Below, in pieces: positions 7,111-7,341 of a stretch of DNA of 7,341 nucleotides. The translations under genes were made by a program, and so were the position numbers. The DNA comes from Actinomycetota bacterium (GTDB lineage Bacteria > Actinomycetota > Humimicrobiia > Humimicrobiales > Humimicrobiaceae): NCBI GenBank assembly GCA_016927635.1, contig JAFGMJ010000012.1, positions 1-7,341 on the forward strand. Direction: 5' to 3'. The notes below the pieces were generated by a model. It searched no databases, had not been told where the DNA came from, and saw nothing but the letters and a program-made list of their open reading frames with translations. How positions within the stretch are numbered: the stretch's first letter is position 1; every line of letters starts with the position of its first letter.

Positions 7111-7141
7111 TGGTATAATTATCTTAAAATTAAAAATAATC

Positions 7142-7170
7142 ATTATATTTTATTTTTTGGCCAGCTTCAA
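7142..7170 (-). promoter_or_regulatory. Candidate sigma-70-type promoter of glyA
   Basis: On the minus strand TTGAAG (7165-7170, 4 of 6 to TTGACA) and a perfect TATAAT (7142-7147) are separated by exactly 17 bp. Transcription would start near 7135, giving a leader of about 35 nt, too short for a riboswitch. The TGA stop of the upstream tsaC gene lies inside the -35 box. The ATAAT-C-ATTAT palindrome at 7136-7146 overlaps the -10. Confidence 0.7.
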
Positions 7171-7341
7171 TGATTTATCTGAAGTGATTTTATAATGTCA
7201 TCATACTTTAAGCTGCCTTCTCTTAAAAGTACAGGATTTATTTTTGTCACGTCTAATATGGTTGATGCTGTTCCTTCAAGATCTGTTCCATAATCACAAA
7301 CAATATCAGCTTTTTTTAATATGCTTTCCGGTATTTCTTTG
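7167..7341 (-). CDS. tsaC: Threonylcarbamoyl-AMP synthase (TsaC/YrdC), C-terminal part
   Basis: The last 57 residues of a gene whose 5' end lies beyond the window. TsaC uses threonine, bicarbonate and ATP to make threonylcarbamoyl-AMP for the t6A37 modification of tRNAs that read ANN codons. The fragment shows the YrdC-family C-terminal pattern: ADIVCDYG, then GTASTILDVT, then VLLREGSLKYDDI, matching the usual STVVD and ILRxG motifs. The protein stops about 20 residues after the STILD motif, so it is the short TsaC/YrdC form without the extra Sua5 domain. The stop codon lies inside the -35 box of the glyA promoter, 66 nt before the glyA start on the same strand. Calling it from the tail alone is fairly safe because sua5/tsaC sits in this prfA-prmC-glyA neighbourhood in many Gram-positive bacteria. 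Confidence 0.85.
   Translation of the reverse strand, partial: KEIPESILKKADIVCDYGTDLEGTASTILDVTKINPVLLREGSLKYDDIIKSLQINH

Noticed and set aside
7111..7119. Plus-strand extended -10 (TGG TATAAT) between glyA and tsaC, possible antisense promoter
   Set aside because: It has no -35 at suitable spacing, partly overlaps the glyA leader and would only read antisense into tsaC; probably chance in AT-rich DNA, though 5'-end mapping could reopen it.

Overview
The window holds a conserved bacterial housekeeping cluster for transcription termination, translation and one-carbon metabolism. I see no mobile element, CRISPR array, RNA gene or phage gene, and no candidate for an unknown multi-gene system. 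The DNA is AT-rich (roughly 40% GC by eye). ATA (Ile) and AGA/AGG (Arg) codons are very common. Three of the seven complete genes (rho, prmC, glyA) appear to start with TTG, each behind a clear Shine-Dalgarno site. Gene order and proteins suggest a Gram-positive-type lineage, either Bacillota/Clostridia-like or a deep-branching AT-rich actinobacterial relative; the window alone does not decide which.

Plus strand, left to right: a short leader with a 9-bp hairpin; rho (transcription termination factor with an unusual acidic linker); a 215-bp AT-rich gap with a candidate promoter and an 8-bp dyad; rpmE (zinc-type ribosomal protein bL31); thyX (flavin-dependent thymidylate synthase), 1 nt downstream; a DUF1385 membrane-protein gene overlapping the thyX end; a 69-bp AT-rich gap; prfA (release factor 1); and prmC (release-factor glutamine methyltransferase), whose ribosome binding site overlaps the prfA stop codon. 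Minus strand, converging on prmC with a 14-bp gap: glyA (serine hydroxymethyltransferase), preceded upstream by the 3' end of tsaC/YrdC (threonylcarbamoyl-AMP synthase), which is cut by the window edge.

The genes connect functionally. PrmC methylates the GGQ glutamine of the RF1 made by the gene just before it. GlyA makes the methylene-tetrahydrofolate that ThyX uses to make dTMP. TsaC starts the t6A modification of tRNAs reading ANN codons. rho, rpmE, prfA, prmC, tsaC and glyA are also found near each other in Bacillota. Here thyX and DUF1385 sit between rpmE and prfA, and the tsaC-glyA part is inverted relative to the rest. The less ordinary signals are regulatory: the dyad and promoter before rpmE, and a glyA promoter whose -35 box contains the tsaC stop codon.
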